A DNA stretch of 64,000 nucleotides from contig NZ_JAPEOK010000001.1 of NCBI RefSeq assembly GCF_026341515.1, positions 9,982,001 through 10,046,000 on the forward strand, given 5' to 3'. A model generated the notes under the pieces. The model saw only the letters and a list, made by a program, of their open reading frames with translations, had not been told where the DNA came from and made no database searches. The DNA comes from Streptomyces sp. NBC_00878. Lineage in GTDB: Bacteria; Actinomycetota; Actinomycetes; Streptomycetales; Streptomycetaceae. Positions 8,622-15,192 of this stretch are shown here, piece by piece (position 1 is the stretch's first letter; each line of letters opens with the position of its first letter). The position numbers were made by a program, and so were the translations under genes.

Positions 8622-8708
8622 TCAACGACAGCGCGCGCTGCACGCCACGCCGAAGTCGATGACTCGGCGCTGCGTCAGAAGGGCAGCGGAAGCGGTCGTG
8701 GGAACCAT
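8622..8708 (-). CDS. Putative leader peptide of the sulfur operon (28 aa)
   Basis: A 28-codon ORF on the minus strand upstream of the sulfonate/sulfurtransferase operon. Its C-terminal 19 residues read LLTQRRVIDFGVACSARCR. This resembles the short Actinobacterial leader peptides found before cysteine and sulfonate genes, which share an RR..D....V.SA.CR-type end. Two Cys codons (TGC, TGT) sit in the last seven codons, which fits cysteine-responsive translation of a leader. There is no ribosome site before the ATG; a -10-like CATGAT lies six bases upstream, so the ATG could be the 5' end of a leaderless transcript. Family assignment is from memory of the motif, function is inferred. Confidence 0.55.
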   Translation of the reverse strand: MVPTTASAALLTQRRVIDFGVACSARCR

Positions 8709-8714
8709 GCGTTC

Positions 8715-8745
8715 ATCATGACCGGCCAGGACGGATTCCGTCCAA
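8715..8745 (-). promoter_or_regulatory. Candidate promoter of the sulfur operon
   Basis: On the minus strand, TTGGAC (8745-8740) and CATGAT (8720-8715) are separated by 19 bases and would place the transcription start on or next to the leader ATG at 8708. The spacing is slightly long, so this is a moderate candidate only. Confidence 0.4.
8729..8743. promoter_or_regulatory. Perfect palindrome GGACGGATTCCGTCC (operator candidate)
   Basis: GGACGGA-T-TCCGTCC, seven-base arms around a central T, overlaps the -35 region of the candidate sulfur-operon promoter and lies in the divergent region between that operon and the LysR gene. It is the best compact operator candidate here, either for the LysR product or another sulfur regulator. 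Confidence 0.45.
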
Positions 8746-8751
8746 CGACGA

Positions 8752-8793
8752 TTCCGCATCGAAATCGATCAGCGATCGCGATCGGTGCGGGAA
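8752..8793. promoter_or_regulatory. Long imperfect inverted repeat upstream of lysR-type gene
   Basis: Arms at 8752-8770 and 8774-8793 share GATCG...TCG.TGCGG-type bases in opposite orientation around a three-base centre. It lies 19-60 bases before the LysR ATG, the usual place for LysR autoregulatory sites, which are often extended and imperfect. Confidence 0.35.
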
Positions 8794-8811
8794 ACGGGCT
8801 ACGGTCGCCGT

Positions 8812-9669
8812 ATGCCCCAACCTGTCCTGGACATCGTGGCGCTGCGCAGCCTGACCGCGATAGCCGACTGCGGCGGTTTTCACCGCGCGGCCCACTCCCT
8901 CGCCCTCAGCCAGTCCGCGGTCAGCCAGCATGTGCGCAGGCTGGAGAAGACGCTGGGGCGTCCGGTCGTTGAACGCGAGGGCCGGGGCACCCGCTTCACC
9001 CCGGAGGGCCGTCTCCTCGTGGAGCAGGCCCGCCGCATACTCGCCGTCCACGACGAAGCCGTACGGGTACTGCTCGACACCGAGGGCGACACCGTCACCA
9101 TCGGGTCCACCGAGCACGCCGCCGACCAGTTCCTGCCCCGGCTGACCGCGGCCGTCCAGGAGGTGCGGCCCGGCTGCCGGGTGCGCTTCCGGATCGACCG
9201 CTCGGCACGGCTCGTCGAGGCCGTGGAGCGAGGCAGCGTGGATGTCGCGGTGTACGTGACGGAGGCGGCCGCCACCGAGGGGACCCCGGTCGGCGGCCTT
9301 CCGCTGACCTGGCACGCCACTCCCGGCTGGGCGCCGCCGCCCGCGCCCGCTCCGGTCCCGCTGGTCGCCATCGAGGACCCGTGCGCGATCCGCCGCCGGG
9401 CCATCGCGACCCTCGCCGCACACGGAGTAGCGGCCACGGTGGTGGGCGACGCCGGCTATCTCGCGGGGGTTCTCGACGTGGCGCGCACGGGTGTGGGCGT
9501 GGCTCTGCTCGCCGCGGTCGGGCCCGCTCCGGACGGGCTGAGCCCGTATGACGGACTGCCGTCGGTCACACCGATACCGATGAGCGCGCTGGCCCGGCCG
9601 GGCGCCGACCCGGCGACGGCCGCGGCGGCGTTCGAGGCCGTACGGAATCTGCTGCGCCCGGCGGAGTGA
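8812..9669 (+). CDS. LysR-family transcriptional regulator
   Basis: 285 residues. The N-terminal winged helix-turn-helix is plain: LRSLTAIADCGGFHRAAHSLALSQ followed by SAVSQHVRRLEKTLGRPVVEREGRGTRFTPEGRLLVEQARRIL. The remaining ~200 residues form a substrate-binding-like effector domain (TVTIGSTEHAADQFLPRLT). ATG at 8812 chosen because the LysR fold begins within ten residues; an in-frame GTG at 8785 gives a non-conserved extension. It is transcribed away from the sulfur operon, the classic layout for a LysR activator of that operon (compare Cbl/CysB/SsuR in other bacteria). Regulation of sulfonate use is inferred from position. Confidence 0.9.
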   Translation: MPQPVLDIVALRSLTAIADCGGFHRAAHSLALSQSAVSQHVRRLEKTLGRPVVEREGRGTRFTPEGRLLVEQARRILAVHDEAVRVLLDTEGDTVTIGSTEHAADQFLPRLTAAVQEVRPGCRVRFRIDRSARLVEAVERGSVDVAVYVTEAAATEGTPVGGLPLTWHATPGWAPPPAPAPVPLVAIEDPCAIRRRAIATLAAHGVAATVVGDAGYLAGVLDVARTGVGVALLAAVGPAPDGLSPYDGLPSVTPIPMSALARPGADPATAAAAFEAVRNLLRPAE

Positions 9670-9670
9670 G

Positions 9671-9683
9671 CCCCCGCAGGGGG
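9671..9683. terminator. Small GC hairpin between convergent genes
   Basis: CCCCC-GCA-GGGGG directly after the LysR stop, in the 36-base gap to the convergent MarR gene. Short stem and no T-tract; it may serve as a weak bidirectional terminator. Confidence 0.3.
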
Positions 9684-9705
9684 AATCAGCTCCTGGCGGA
9701 GTGAC

Positions 9706-10152
9706 TCAGCCCTCGGCCAGCATGCGGGCCAGGACGGCGCGCTGCAGCGGACGTACCTCGGTGTGCAGGTCGCGGCCCTTGCGGGTGAGGGCGACCCAGA
9801 CCCCGCGGCGATCCTCCTGGCAGACGCTCCGCTCCACCAGGCCCTCCTTCTCCAGACGGCCGATGAGACGGGAGAGGGCGCTCTGGCTCAGATGGACCCG
9901 GTCGGCGATGTTCTGCACCCGGCACGACTCGACCGAGCCGGAGCCCGTGCTCGCCTTCGCGTCCGCGCCCGCATTCGAGTTCCGGCTCGCGGCCGCCGTG
10001 CTCGACACGAGGACGTCGAGCACCTCGAAGTCACTCGCGCCCAGTCCGTGCGGATGGAGCTCGCGGTCGATCTCGCACATGGTGCGCGCGTGCACCGACA
10101 GGATGTCCCGCCACTGGTCCTCGAGCCGGGGAGTGGCCTTCTCTGCTGCCAT
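9706..10152 (-). CDS. MarR-family transcriptional regulator
   Basis: 148 residues. The winged helix is seen in HLSQSALSRLIGRLEKEGLVERSVCQEDRRGVWVALTRKGRDL, the MarR signature of recognition helix plus DxRG wing. Helix 1 region (RDILSVHARTMCEIDRELHP) provides dimerisation. An unusual Ala/Ser/Gly-rich insert of about 25 residues (near 52-75) separates the GASDFEVLDVL segment from the DNA-binding part; it is absent in most MarR proteins and looks like a flexible loop. A TGCAAC-N7-GTTGCA site lies about 40 bases before the start, consistent with autoregulation. Ligand unknown. Confidence 0.9.
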   Translation of the reverse strand: MAAEKATPRLEDQWRDILSVHARTMCEIDRELHPHGLGASDFEVLDVLVSSTAAASRNSNAGADAKASTGSGSVESCRVQNIADRVHLSQSALSRLIGRLEKEGLVERSVCQEDRRGVWVALTRKGRDLHTEVRPLQRAVLARMLAEG

Positions 10153-10190
10153 ATCCGCACGGTAACAGGAAAAGCGGCGTTTATTGAGCG

Positions 10191-10209
10191 TGCAACTAGT
10201 GCGGTTGCA
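10191..10209. promoter_or_regulatory. MarR-type operator candidate TGCAAC-N7-GTTGCA
   Basis: Perfect six-base inverted half-sites separated by TAGTGCG, between the VOC gene stop and the MarR start. A tighter version with the same half-sites (TGCAAC-TA-GTTGCA) occurs at 58659-58672 before fadH. Confidence 0.5.
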
Positions 10210-10227
10210 TGCAGTTGCTCACCCTGT

Positions 10228-10578
10228 TCAGGGTGCCTCCTGGATGAGGCCGACGCTGTTGCCGTCCGCGTCCTTCACGGACGCGATCAGTGTGCCGCCC
10301 CCGACGTCCTGGACGTCCTGGACCACCTCGGCGCCGGCGCCGACGAGACCGGCCAGGCTTGCCTCGATGTCGGCGACATGCCAGTAGGGGACGGGTCCGG
10401 TCAGGCCCTTGGCGTGGCCGTTGGGGTCGAGCCCCACCTCCGGCCCGCCCGGTGCCCGGAAGCCCACGTAGTACGCCTGGTCCACGTAGGGCTCCACACC
10501 CAGGAGCGTGCCGAACAGTGCCTTGGCCCGGTCGAGGTCCTTGACGGGGTAGGTGATCGTTTTGAGGCCTTCGGACAT
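10228..10578 (-). CDS. VOC-family (glyoxalase/bleomycin-resistance fold) protein
   Basis: 116 residues from the ATG at 10578, which has AAGGAG six bases upstream. The VOC beta-alpha-beta-beta-beta halves are visible: ITYPVKDLDRAKALFGTLLG at the start, YWHVADIEASLAGLVGAGA in the middle and LIASVKDADGNSVGLIQ at the end. Such single-domain proteins dimerise and bind metal or small hydrophobic ligands; the reaction cannot be named. It lies upstream of the MarR gene on the same strand and may be co-transcribed or be controlled by it. Confidence 0.85.
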   Translation of the reverse strand: MSEGLKTITYPVKDLDRAKALFGTLLGVEPYVDQAYYVGFRAPGGPEVGLDPNGHAKGLTGPVPYWHVADIEASLAGLVGAGAEVVQDVQDVGGGTLIASVKDADGNSVGLIQEAP

Positions 10579-10596
10579 GACGGGCTCCTTCGCTGT

Positions 10597-10669
10597 CGTG
10601 GTTCCACCGGTGGTCGCCACTGGTGGTCATCACCGGTTTCGGACCGGTTTTTTCGCCGGTGGAACCACG
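10597..10669. promoter_or_regulatory. Paired inverted arms flanking the VOC promoter region
   Basis: CGTGGTTCCACCGG at 10597-10610 recurs as its exact reverse complement at 10656-10669. Between them lie two ACCGGT palindromes and a TTTTTT run. This could be a two-site operator for the VOC gene or, read on the plus strand, a terminator-like structure; no plus-strand gene precedes it. Confidence 0.4.
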
Positions 10670-10732
10670 TTATGGCCGCATGGCGCGAGCCTGCTTCTCC
10701 GATCCTGACCGGTCGCCCCGCAGAGCTGCCCG

Positions 10733-11317
10733 TCAGCCGGCGAAGATCTCCACCACCGACCAGACGGCGAGCCCGAGCATGCACAGCCCGCCGATCCGCT
10801 GCACGGTCTTCAGCGGTACGCGCTTGGCGATGAACCGTCCGGCCAGCAGCGCGAGCGCGGAGACCGACATGAGGGCGGCCGCGGAACCGACGGCCACGGA
10901 CGCGACGCCGTTGGTGGCCGCGAGATTGGCCGTCGTGATCTGCGTCAGATCACCCCACTCGCTGATGAAGACGGCCATGAAGGCGGTCGTGTAGACGGGC
11001 CAGAAGCCGGTGACTGTCCTGCCTCCGGCGTCTTCCCCGTCGTCGTCCCCTGCGCCGCGCAGCAGCATGAAGGCGCCGAACGCGAACAGCGCGGCCGAGA
11101 CCGTCTTGACGGTCCAGTCGGGCAGCAGGCCGATGAGGCTTCCGGCGCCGACGGCGATCGCGACATGCACGACGAACGCGGTGGAGGTACCGAACCACAC
11201 GTACAGCGGGCGCATACGGGTGCCCATGGCCAGCGACGCGAACATCGTCTTGTCGGGCAGCTCGGCGAGGAAGATCAGCCCGAAGGCGGTGAGGATCGCC
11301 AGAGGGTCGAGATGCAT
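10733..11317 (-). CDS. GDT1/TMEM165 (UPF0016) family cation exporter
   Basis: 194 residues with six predicted membrane helices in two repeats. Each repeat has the family motif: FLAELPDKTMFASL (residues ~16-29) and ISEWGDLTQITTANL (about 116-130), i.e. the paired E-x-G/P-D-(K/R)-T/S signature. Known members export Mn2+ (MneA/Mnx) or Ca2+/H+. A probable yybP-ykoY manganese riboswitch lies in the 5' leader, which strongly supports Mn2+ as the substrate. Start ATG at 11317 gives the conserved N-terminus; the ribosome site is weak, which fits riboswitch control. Confidence 0.9.
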   Translation of the reverse strand: MHLDPLAILTAFGLIFLAELPDKTMFASLAMGTRMRPLYVWFGTSTAFVVHVAIAVGAGSLIGLLPDWTVKTVSAALFAFGAFMLLRGAGDDDGEDAGGRTVTGFWPVYTTAFMAVFISEWGDLTQITTANLAATNGVASVAVGSAAALMSVSALALLAGRFIAKRVPLKTVQRIGGLCMLGLAVWSVVEIFAG

Positions 11318-11411
11318 ACCGGGTGGCTCTCTGTGAGGACCGGGCCCCCGGATCTTCGCGAAGCGCCCTCGGCTGGGGCGACGGGAGAACCGATCGGCCC
11401 GGCATGACGGG

Positions 11412-11435
11412 GTGCCCGCAAGGATTCGCGGGCAC
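11412..11435 (-). promoter_or_regulatory. Hairpin after the riboswitch (expression platform candidate)
   Basis: GTGCCCGC and GCGGGCAC form a perfect 8 bp stem with an 8-base loop, about ten bases after the aptamer and 95 bases before the start codon. No T-run follows, so control could be Rho-dependent or by alternative pairing. Confidence 0.4.
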
Positions 11436-11444
11436 ATCAATGCC

Positions 11445-11550
11445 TGGCCGAAGGTCTCGTCCACCCGTGTGATCACGCGGGCCCGGCCACCGGGAACCCG
11501 AGGGCTCCAGTGTGTCGACGACCGGTTCGCAGGACTACTCCCCTTCGCAG
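11445..11550 (-). ncRNA. Probable yybP-ykoY manganese riboswitch
   Basis: Read on the minus strand the leader contains the two conserved ends of the yybP-ykoY aptamer: AAGGGGAGTAG near the 5' side (about 11547-11535) and ACGAGACCTT near the 3' side (about 11461-11451), with GTCGTC between. These are the hallmark segments that form the four-way junction and Mn2+ site. The element precedes a UPF0016 cation exporter, the gene class most often controlled by this riboswitch. Folding was not computed. Confidence 0.75.
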
Positions 11551-11675
11551 TCACTCAGTGTACAGGACACCCATACGGATCTCGCATGAGCGTGCGGGCC
11601 GGGGGTATGCGAAGAGCACTCGACGCGGACGGGCAAGGGATGGTCCAGCCCGCGACTACACGAGCGGAACCCCTC

Positions 11676-12068
11676 ATGAACGGCTCACTTCACGAAGCGA
11701 CAACCTCGGACGACACGTCCGATGTGATCCTGCGCGCTCTGAGCGTCCTGGCCCACAACGGCCTGGACGGCGACGCGCGGACGCGGCTGGCGGGGACCAA
11801 GGTGCTGGTGCCGGCCTCCGACACGCAGACGCGGAAACTGACCCTGCCGGTCACAGGCCGGGCCGTCCTCGTCTTCACGTCCGAGGAGCGGATGGCGCAG
11901 GCCATGCCGGACGTCCAGTGCTACCACCTCGTACCTCTGGGCATGATTCCCGCCCACTGGCCCGGGCGCGGCCTGGCGCTCACCATCGACCCGGGTTCAC
12001 CCGAGGCCGTGACGCTGTCGGCGGAGGGCGTGCACCTGCTGCTGGGCCCACCCCTCAAGGCCGCGTGA
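11676..12068 (+). CDS. SseB-family protein
   Basis: About 130 residues. The pattern DVILRALSVLAHNGLDG, KVLVPAS, VLVFTSEERMAQ and a C-terminal GLALTIDPGSPEAVTLSAEGV matches the SseB N-terminal domain family common in Streptomyces (function unclear; named after an enhanced-serine-sensitivity protein). ATG at 11676 is the most likely start; a second in-frame ATG at 11640 has a purine run too close to it. The gene lies divergent to the riboswitch-controlled exporter, with its likely promoter inside 11551-11675. No partner gene on its strand. Confidence 0.75.
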   Translation: MNGSLHEATTSDDTSDVILRALSVLAHNGLDGDARTRLAGTKVLVPASDTQTRKLTLPVTGRAVLVFTSEERMAQAMPDVQCYHLVPLGMIPAHWPGRGLALTIDPGSPEAVTLSAEGVHLLLGPPLKAA

Positions 12069-12079
12069 AGCGCCTCGGA

Positions 12080-12291
12080 CTAGGGCCTGTCTGACAATTC
12101 CCGCCTGCCTCGCGACGCCATGCACGCTCCCCCACTGCCTTAAGGGCGTGGGAGGTGCCCCCACTCGCCGCACCGGGCGCAGACCCACGTACGTCCAGTA
12201 CGAGGATCTACGCCCGGCACGCCGAGAGCACGCACCTGACGCCGCGAGGCCGCCCTCCGGGCGACGACGGGAATTGTCAGACAGGCCCTAG
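12080..12291. mobile_element. MITE-like element, ~212 bp with 24 bp perfect terminal inverted repeats
   Basis: CTAGGGCCTGTCTGACAATT... at 12080-12103 is repeated exactly as its reverse complement at 12268-12291. The inner ~165 bp has no coding capacity but contains smaller palindromic stretches (for example GTACGTCCAGTAC near 12190). Ends in CTAG/TA suggest a TA or CTAG target duplication. Similar TGTCTGACAATT-ended elements occur in other Streptomyces genomes as far as I recall. The right end supplies the TAG stop of the neighbouring LacI gene. Confidence 0.75.
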
Positions 12292-13313
12292 GTGGACTGA
12301 CGCTTCACCAGTTCCGTCGGCAGGATCACCGCCGCCGGGTCCTCCCCGCCGATCTGGGCGAGCAGCACCCGCACCATCTCGGAGCTGATGCGGTCGTAGG
12401 GCTGGCGGATCGTGGTGAGCTCGGGGGTCGACGCGAGCGCCGCGGCGGAGTCGTCGAAGCCGCCCACCGCGACGTCCTCGGGGACGCACCGGCCCGCCCG
12501 GTGCAGCGTGCTCAGCACACCCTGTGCCATCAGGTCGGAGGCGACGAACACGGCGTCCATGTCGGGGGCCCGTTCGAGGAGCAGCTCGGCCCCCGCCTCA
12601 CCGCTGGCTCGGCTGTAGTCGCCGGAGACGACGAGCCGCTCGTCGAATTCGATGCCCGTCTCGGCGAGCACCTCCCGGTAGCCCGCGAGCCGCTCGACAC
12701 CGCCTGGCGTGTCCAAGGGGCCGGTCACCACGCCGATACGGCGACGGCCGAGAGACACCAGGTGGCGCACCATGTCACGGGCGCCGTCCCGGTCGTCCGC
12801 GGCCACGTAGCTCACCTTGGAACCGACGCCGATGGGCTTGCCGCACATGACCAACGGCACGCCCGCCTCCCGCAGTTGCTCGGCGACCGGATCGCCGGAG
12901 TGGCTGGAGACCAGCAGCACCCCGTCGACATGACCCGCCGTGATGTACCGCGTGAGGCGGCGCCGCTCGCCCTCGGTGCCCGCCAGCATCAGGAGCAGCG
13001 GGATGTCGTGCGCCGCCAGCGCCTGCGTACAACCGCGCAGCAGGACATTGAAGTTGGGGTCCTCGAAGAACCTCTCCTGCGGCTCCGTGAGCAGGAAGCC
13101 GATCGAGTCCGAGCGTCCGGTGATCAGTGAGCGGGCGTGCCGGTTCACGACGTAACCCGTCCTGCGGATGGCGGCGTTGACCGCCTCCTGGGCGGCGGGG
13201 CTCACGTAGTGCCCGCCGTTGAGCACGCGCGAGACAGTGCCTCGGGAGACTCCCGCCTCGCGCGCGACATCGTGAATCGTGGGCGGTTTGCGCCGGCCCC
13301 CCGAGTGGCTCAT
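12288..13313 (-). CDS. LacI-family repressor of galactan utilisation
   Basis: 341 residues. N-terminal helix-turn-helix PTIHDVAREAGVSRGTVSRVLNGG (about 10-33) with hinge VVNRHARSLITGRSD, then a periplasmic-binding-like effector domain (GFLLTEPQERFFEDP, DGVLLVSSHSG, VGGFDDSAAA). ATG at 13313 lies two bases after the preceding permease stop; a GTG at 13319 overlapping that stop is an alternative. It is the last gene of the transporter operon, so it is self-controlled through the operator at 16691-16706. Its stop codon TAG lies inside the terminal repeat of the adjacent MITE-like element, though the C-terminus (ILPTELVKRQS) looks complete. Confidence 0.9.
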   Translation of the reverse strand: MSHSGGRRKPPTIHDVAREAGVSRGTVSRVLNGGHYVSPAAQEAVNAAIRRTGYVVNRHARSLITGRSDSIGFLLTEPQERFFEDPNFNVLLRGCTQALAAHDIPLLLMLAGTEGERRRLTRYITAGHVDGVLLVSSHSGDPVAEQLREAGVPLVMCGKPIGVGSKVSYVAADDRDGARDMVRHLVSLGRRRIGVVTGPLDTPGGVERLAGYREVLAETGIEFDERLVVSGDYSRASGEAGAELLLERAPDMDAVFVASDLMAQGVLSTLHRAGRCVPEDVAVGGFDDSAAALASTPELTTIRQPYDRISSEMVRVLLAQIGGEDPAAVILPTELVKRQST

Positions 13314-13315
13314 GG

Positions 13316-14221
13316 TCACGACTTTACGGCTCCCGACAGCAGATCGAGGCTCCAGAACCGCTGGATGACCAGGAACAGCGCGATGAGCGGAACGACCGCG
13401 AGCAGCGCGCCGGTGATCACCAGTGTGTAGAGGGCCGGGGAGTTGGCGCCTTGTTCGAGGAGGGTGAACAGACCGAGGGTGATCGGGAACTTCTCGTCGT
13501 CGCTGAGCATGATGTACGGCAGCAGGAAGTTGTTCCACACCGCCACGAACTGGAAGAGGAACACCGTCACCAGTCCGGGCACCATCATCGGCAGCGCGAT
13601 CCGGGTGAAGATCCGCAGCTCGCTCGCCCCGTCCATCCGCCCCGCCTCGACGACATCGCCCGGCACGGCGGCCGCGGCGTAGATCCGCGCGAGATACACG
13701 CCGTACGGCGACAGGATCAGCGGCAGCAGGACGGACGCGTACGAATCCGTGAGGTCGGCCTTGGCCATCAGCAGATACTGCGGGATCGCGAGGATCACCG
13801 GCGGCATCAGCACGCCCGCCATCAGGATGTTGAAGATGGTCTCGCGACCGCGGAAGCGGTAGATCGCGAGGGCGTAGCCGCTGAACGCGGAGACTGTGGT
13901 CGACAGGAGGGCGCCGAGGCCCGCGTAGAGGGCGGAGTTGCCCATCCACTTCCAGTACACGCCGTCGCGGTAGGCGTTCAGGTCCGTGACGTTGTCGGCG
14001 AAGCCCGTGCCGGGCAGGAACGTGAACGTCGAGAACAGCTCGCTGCCCGACTTGGTCGCCGCGATCACCACCCACGCCACCGGCAGCAGACAGTAGATCG
14101 CGCCGATCAGGAGCGTCACCGTCGGGACGAAGGCGATCCGGCGGCGCGGCGGCGGCCCCTGGGCGGTGCCGGGCGTGGTCCCCGCGACCCGGGACGCTTT
14201 GCGGACGGCAAGAGAACTCAT
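13316..14221 (-). CDS. Carbohydrate ABC transporter permease (MalG/GanQ-like)
   Basis: 301 residues, six membrane segments, with the EAA loop VVEAGRMDGASELRIFTRIALPMMVPGL and SGYALAIYRFRGRETIF before it. The family (MalG-type, CUT1) imports oligosaccharides. The ATG at 14221 overlaps the stop of the other permease (ATGA), so the pair is translationally coupled. Neighbours (GH42, GH53, sugar-binding lipoprotein, LacI) make galacto-oligosaccharide import the likely role, as for GanQ in Bacillus. No dedicated ATPase is present; CUT1 systems in Streptomyces commonly borrow the shared MsiK ATPase. Confidence 0.9.
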   Translation of the reverse strand: MSSLAVRKASRVAGTTPGTAQGPPPRRRIAFVPTVTLLIGAIYCLLPVAWVVIAATKSGSELFSTFTFLPGTGFADNVTDLNAYRDGVYWKWMGNSALYAGLGALLSTTVSAFSGYALAIYRFRGRETIFNILMAGVLMPPVILAIPQYLLMAKADLTDSYASVLLPLILSPYGVYLARIYAAAAVPGDVVEAGRMDGASELRIFTRIALPMMVPGLVTVFLFQFVAVWNNFLLPYIMLSDDEKFPITLGLFTLLEQGANSPALYTLVITGALLAVVPLIALFLVIQRFWSLDLLSGAVKS

Positions 14222-15192
14222 TGTGCTGCCTCCTGCTTGTTACGGGAGTTCGCGGCCCGCAGGAAGCCGAACGACAGGACCAGCGTGACGAAGGCGATGA
14301 TCACCGCGGTCGCCGCCGCCGAGTAGATGTCACCCTTGCCGAAGGCGTCCTGGTACACCTTCATCAGCGGACTCCAGGTCGTGGACACGGAGTTGGTGAG
14401 CGGCTTGAGGGTGGTCGGTTCGCTGAACACCTGGAGCGTCGCGATGATCGAGAAGAAGAAGGTGAGCACCAGCGAGGGTGCCACCATCGGGATCTTGATC
14501 CTGACCGCGATCTGCAGCGGGGTGGCGCCGTCCAGCTTCGCCGCCTCGTACACCTCGGCCGGGATGGCCTGCAGCGCGGTGTAGATGACGATCATGTTGA
14601 AGCCGGTGCCGCCCCACACCGCGATGTTGGACAGCGCGAGATACAGCGGCCCGCCGTCCAGCAGATCCGGCTGAGGCATGCCCAGCCGGTCGAGGACGAA
14701 GTAGAAGGGGCTGACGTCCGGCAGGTACAGAAAGCCCCACAGCATGGCCGCGACGACACCGGGAATGGCGTACGGGAGGAAGATCGCGAGCCGGGTGACC
14801 GGCGCGAGGCGGACCCGGTCCGTGTCGAGCATCAGCGCGAAGAGCAGCGCGAGTCCGAGCATCACCGGCACCACGATGGCGCCGTAGCCGAGCACGCGCA
14901 GCGCTCCGTCGAGCAGTTCGGAGTCGGTGAGGGAGTCGGTGTAGTTCTCCAGGCCCGCCCAGACCTCCTTGCGGGCGCCCGCGCCCAGGCCCAGCCCCTT
15001 GACCTGGACCTTGTGCAGACTGAGCCACACCGCGTAGCCGATGGGCAGCGCGAAGAAGAGGGCGAACAGGATCGCCGCGGGGAGGAGGAAAAAATAGGGG
15101 GCGCTTCGCGCTCGTTTGAGGGTGGTGGTGGGAGACGGGTGGGCATACGGGGCCCCCTTGACCCCGTACGACTTCCGGCGTGCGCTTGTCAC
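14218..15192 (-). CDS. Carbohydrate ABC transporter permease (MalF/GanP-like)
   Basis: 324 residues with six membrane helices. EAA loop: EVYEAAKLDGATPLQIAVRIKIPMVAPSL. The N-terminus YFFLLPAAILFALFFALPIGYAVWLS and the WAGLENY segment are typical of MalF-type subunits. GTG at 15192 overlaps the binding-protein stop as GTGA. Forms a heterodimeric channel with the downstream permease, inferred to take up galacto-oligosaccharides made by the secreted GH53 enzyme. Confidence 0.9.
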   Translation of the reverse strand: MTSARRKSYGVKGAPYAHPSPTTTLKRARSAPYFFLLPAAILFALFFALPIGYAVWLSLHKVQVKGLGLGAGARKEVWAGLENYTDSLTDSELLDGALRVLGYGAIVVPVMLGLALLFALMLDTDRVRLAPVTRLAIFLPYAIPGVVAAMLWGFLYLPDVSPFYFVLDRLGMPQPDLLDGGPLYLALSNIAVWGGTGFNMIVIYTALQAIPAEVYEAAKLDGATPLQIAVRIKIPMVAPSLVLTFFFSIIATLQVFSEPTTLKPLTNSVSTTWSPLMKVYQDAFGKGDIYSAAATAVIIAFVTLVLSFGFLRAANSRNKQEAAQ

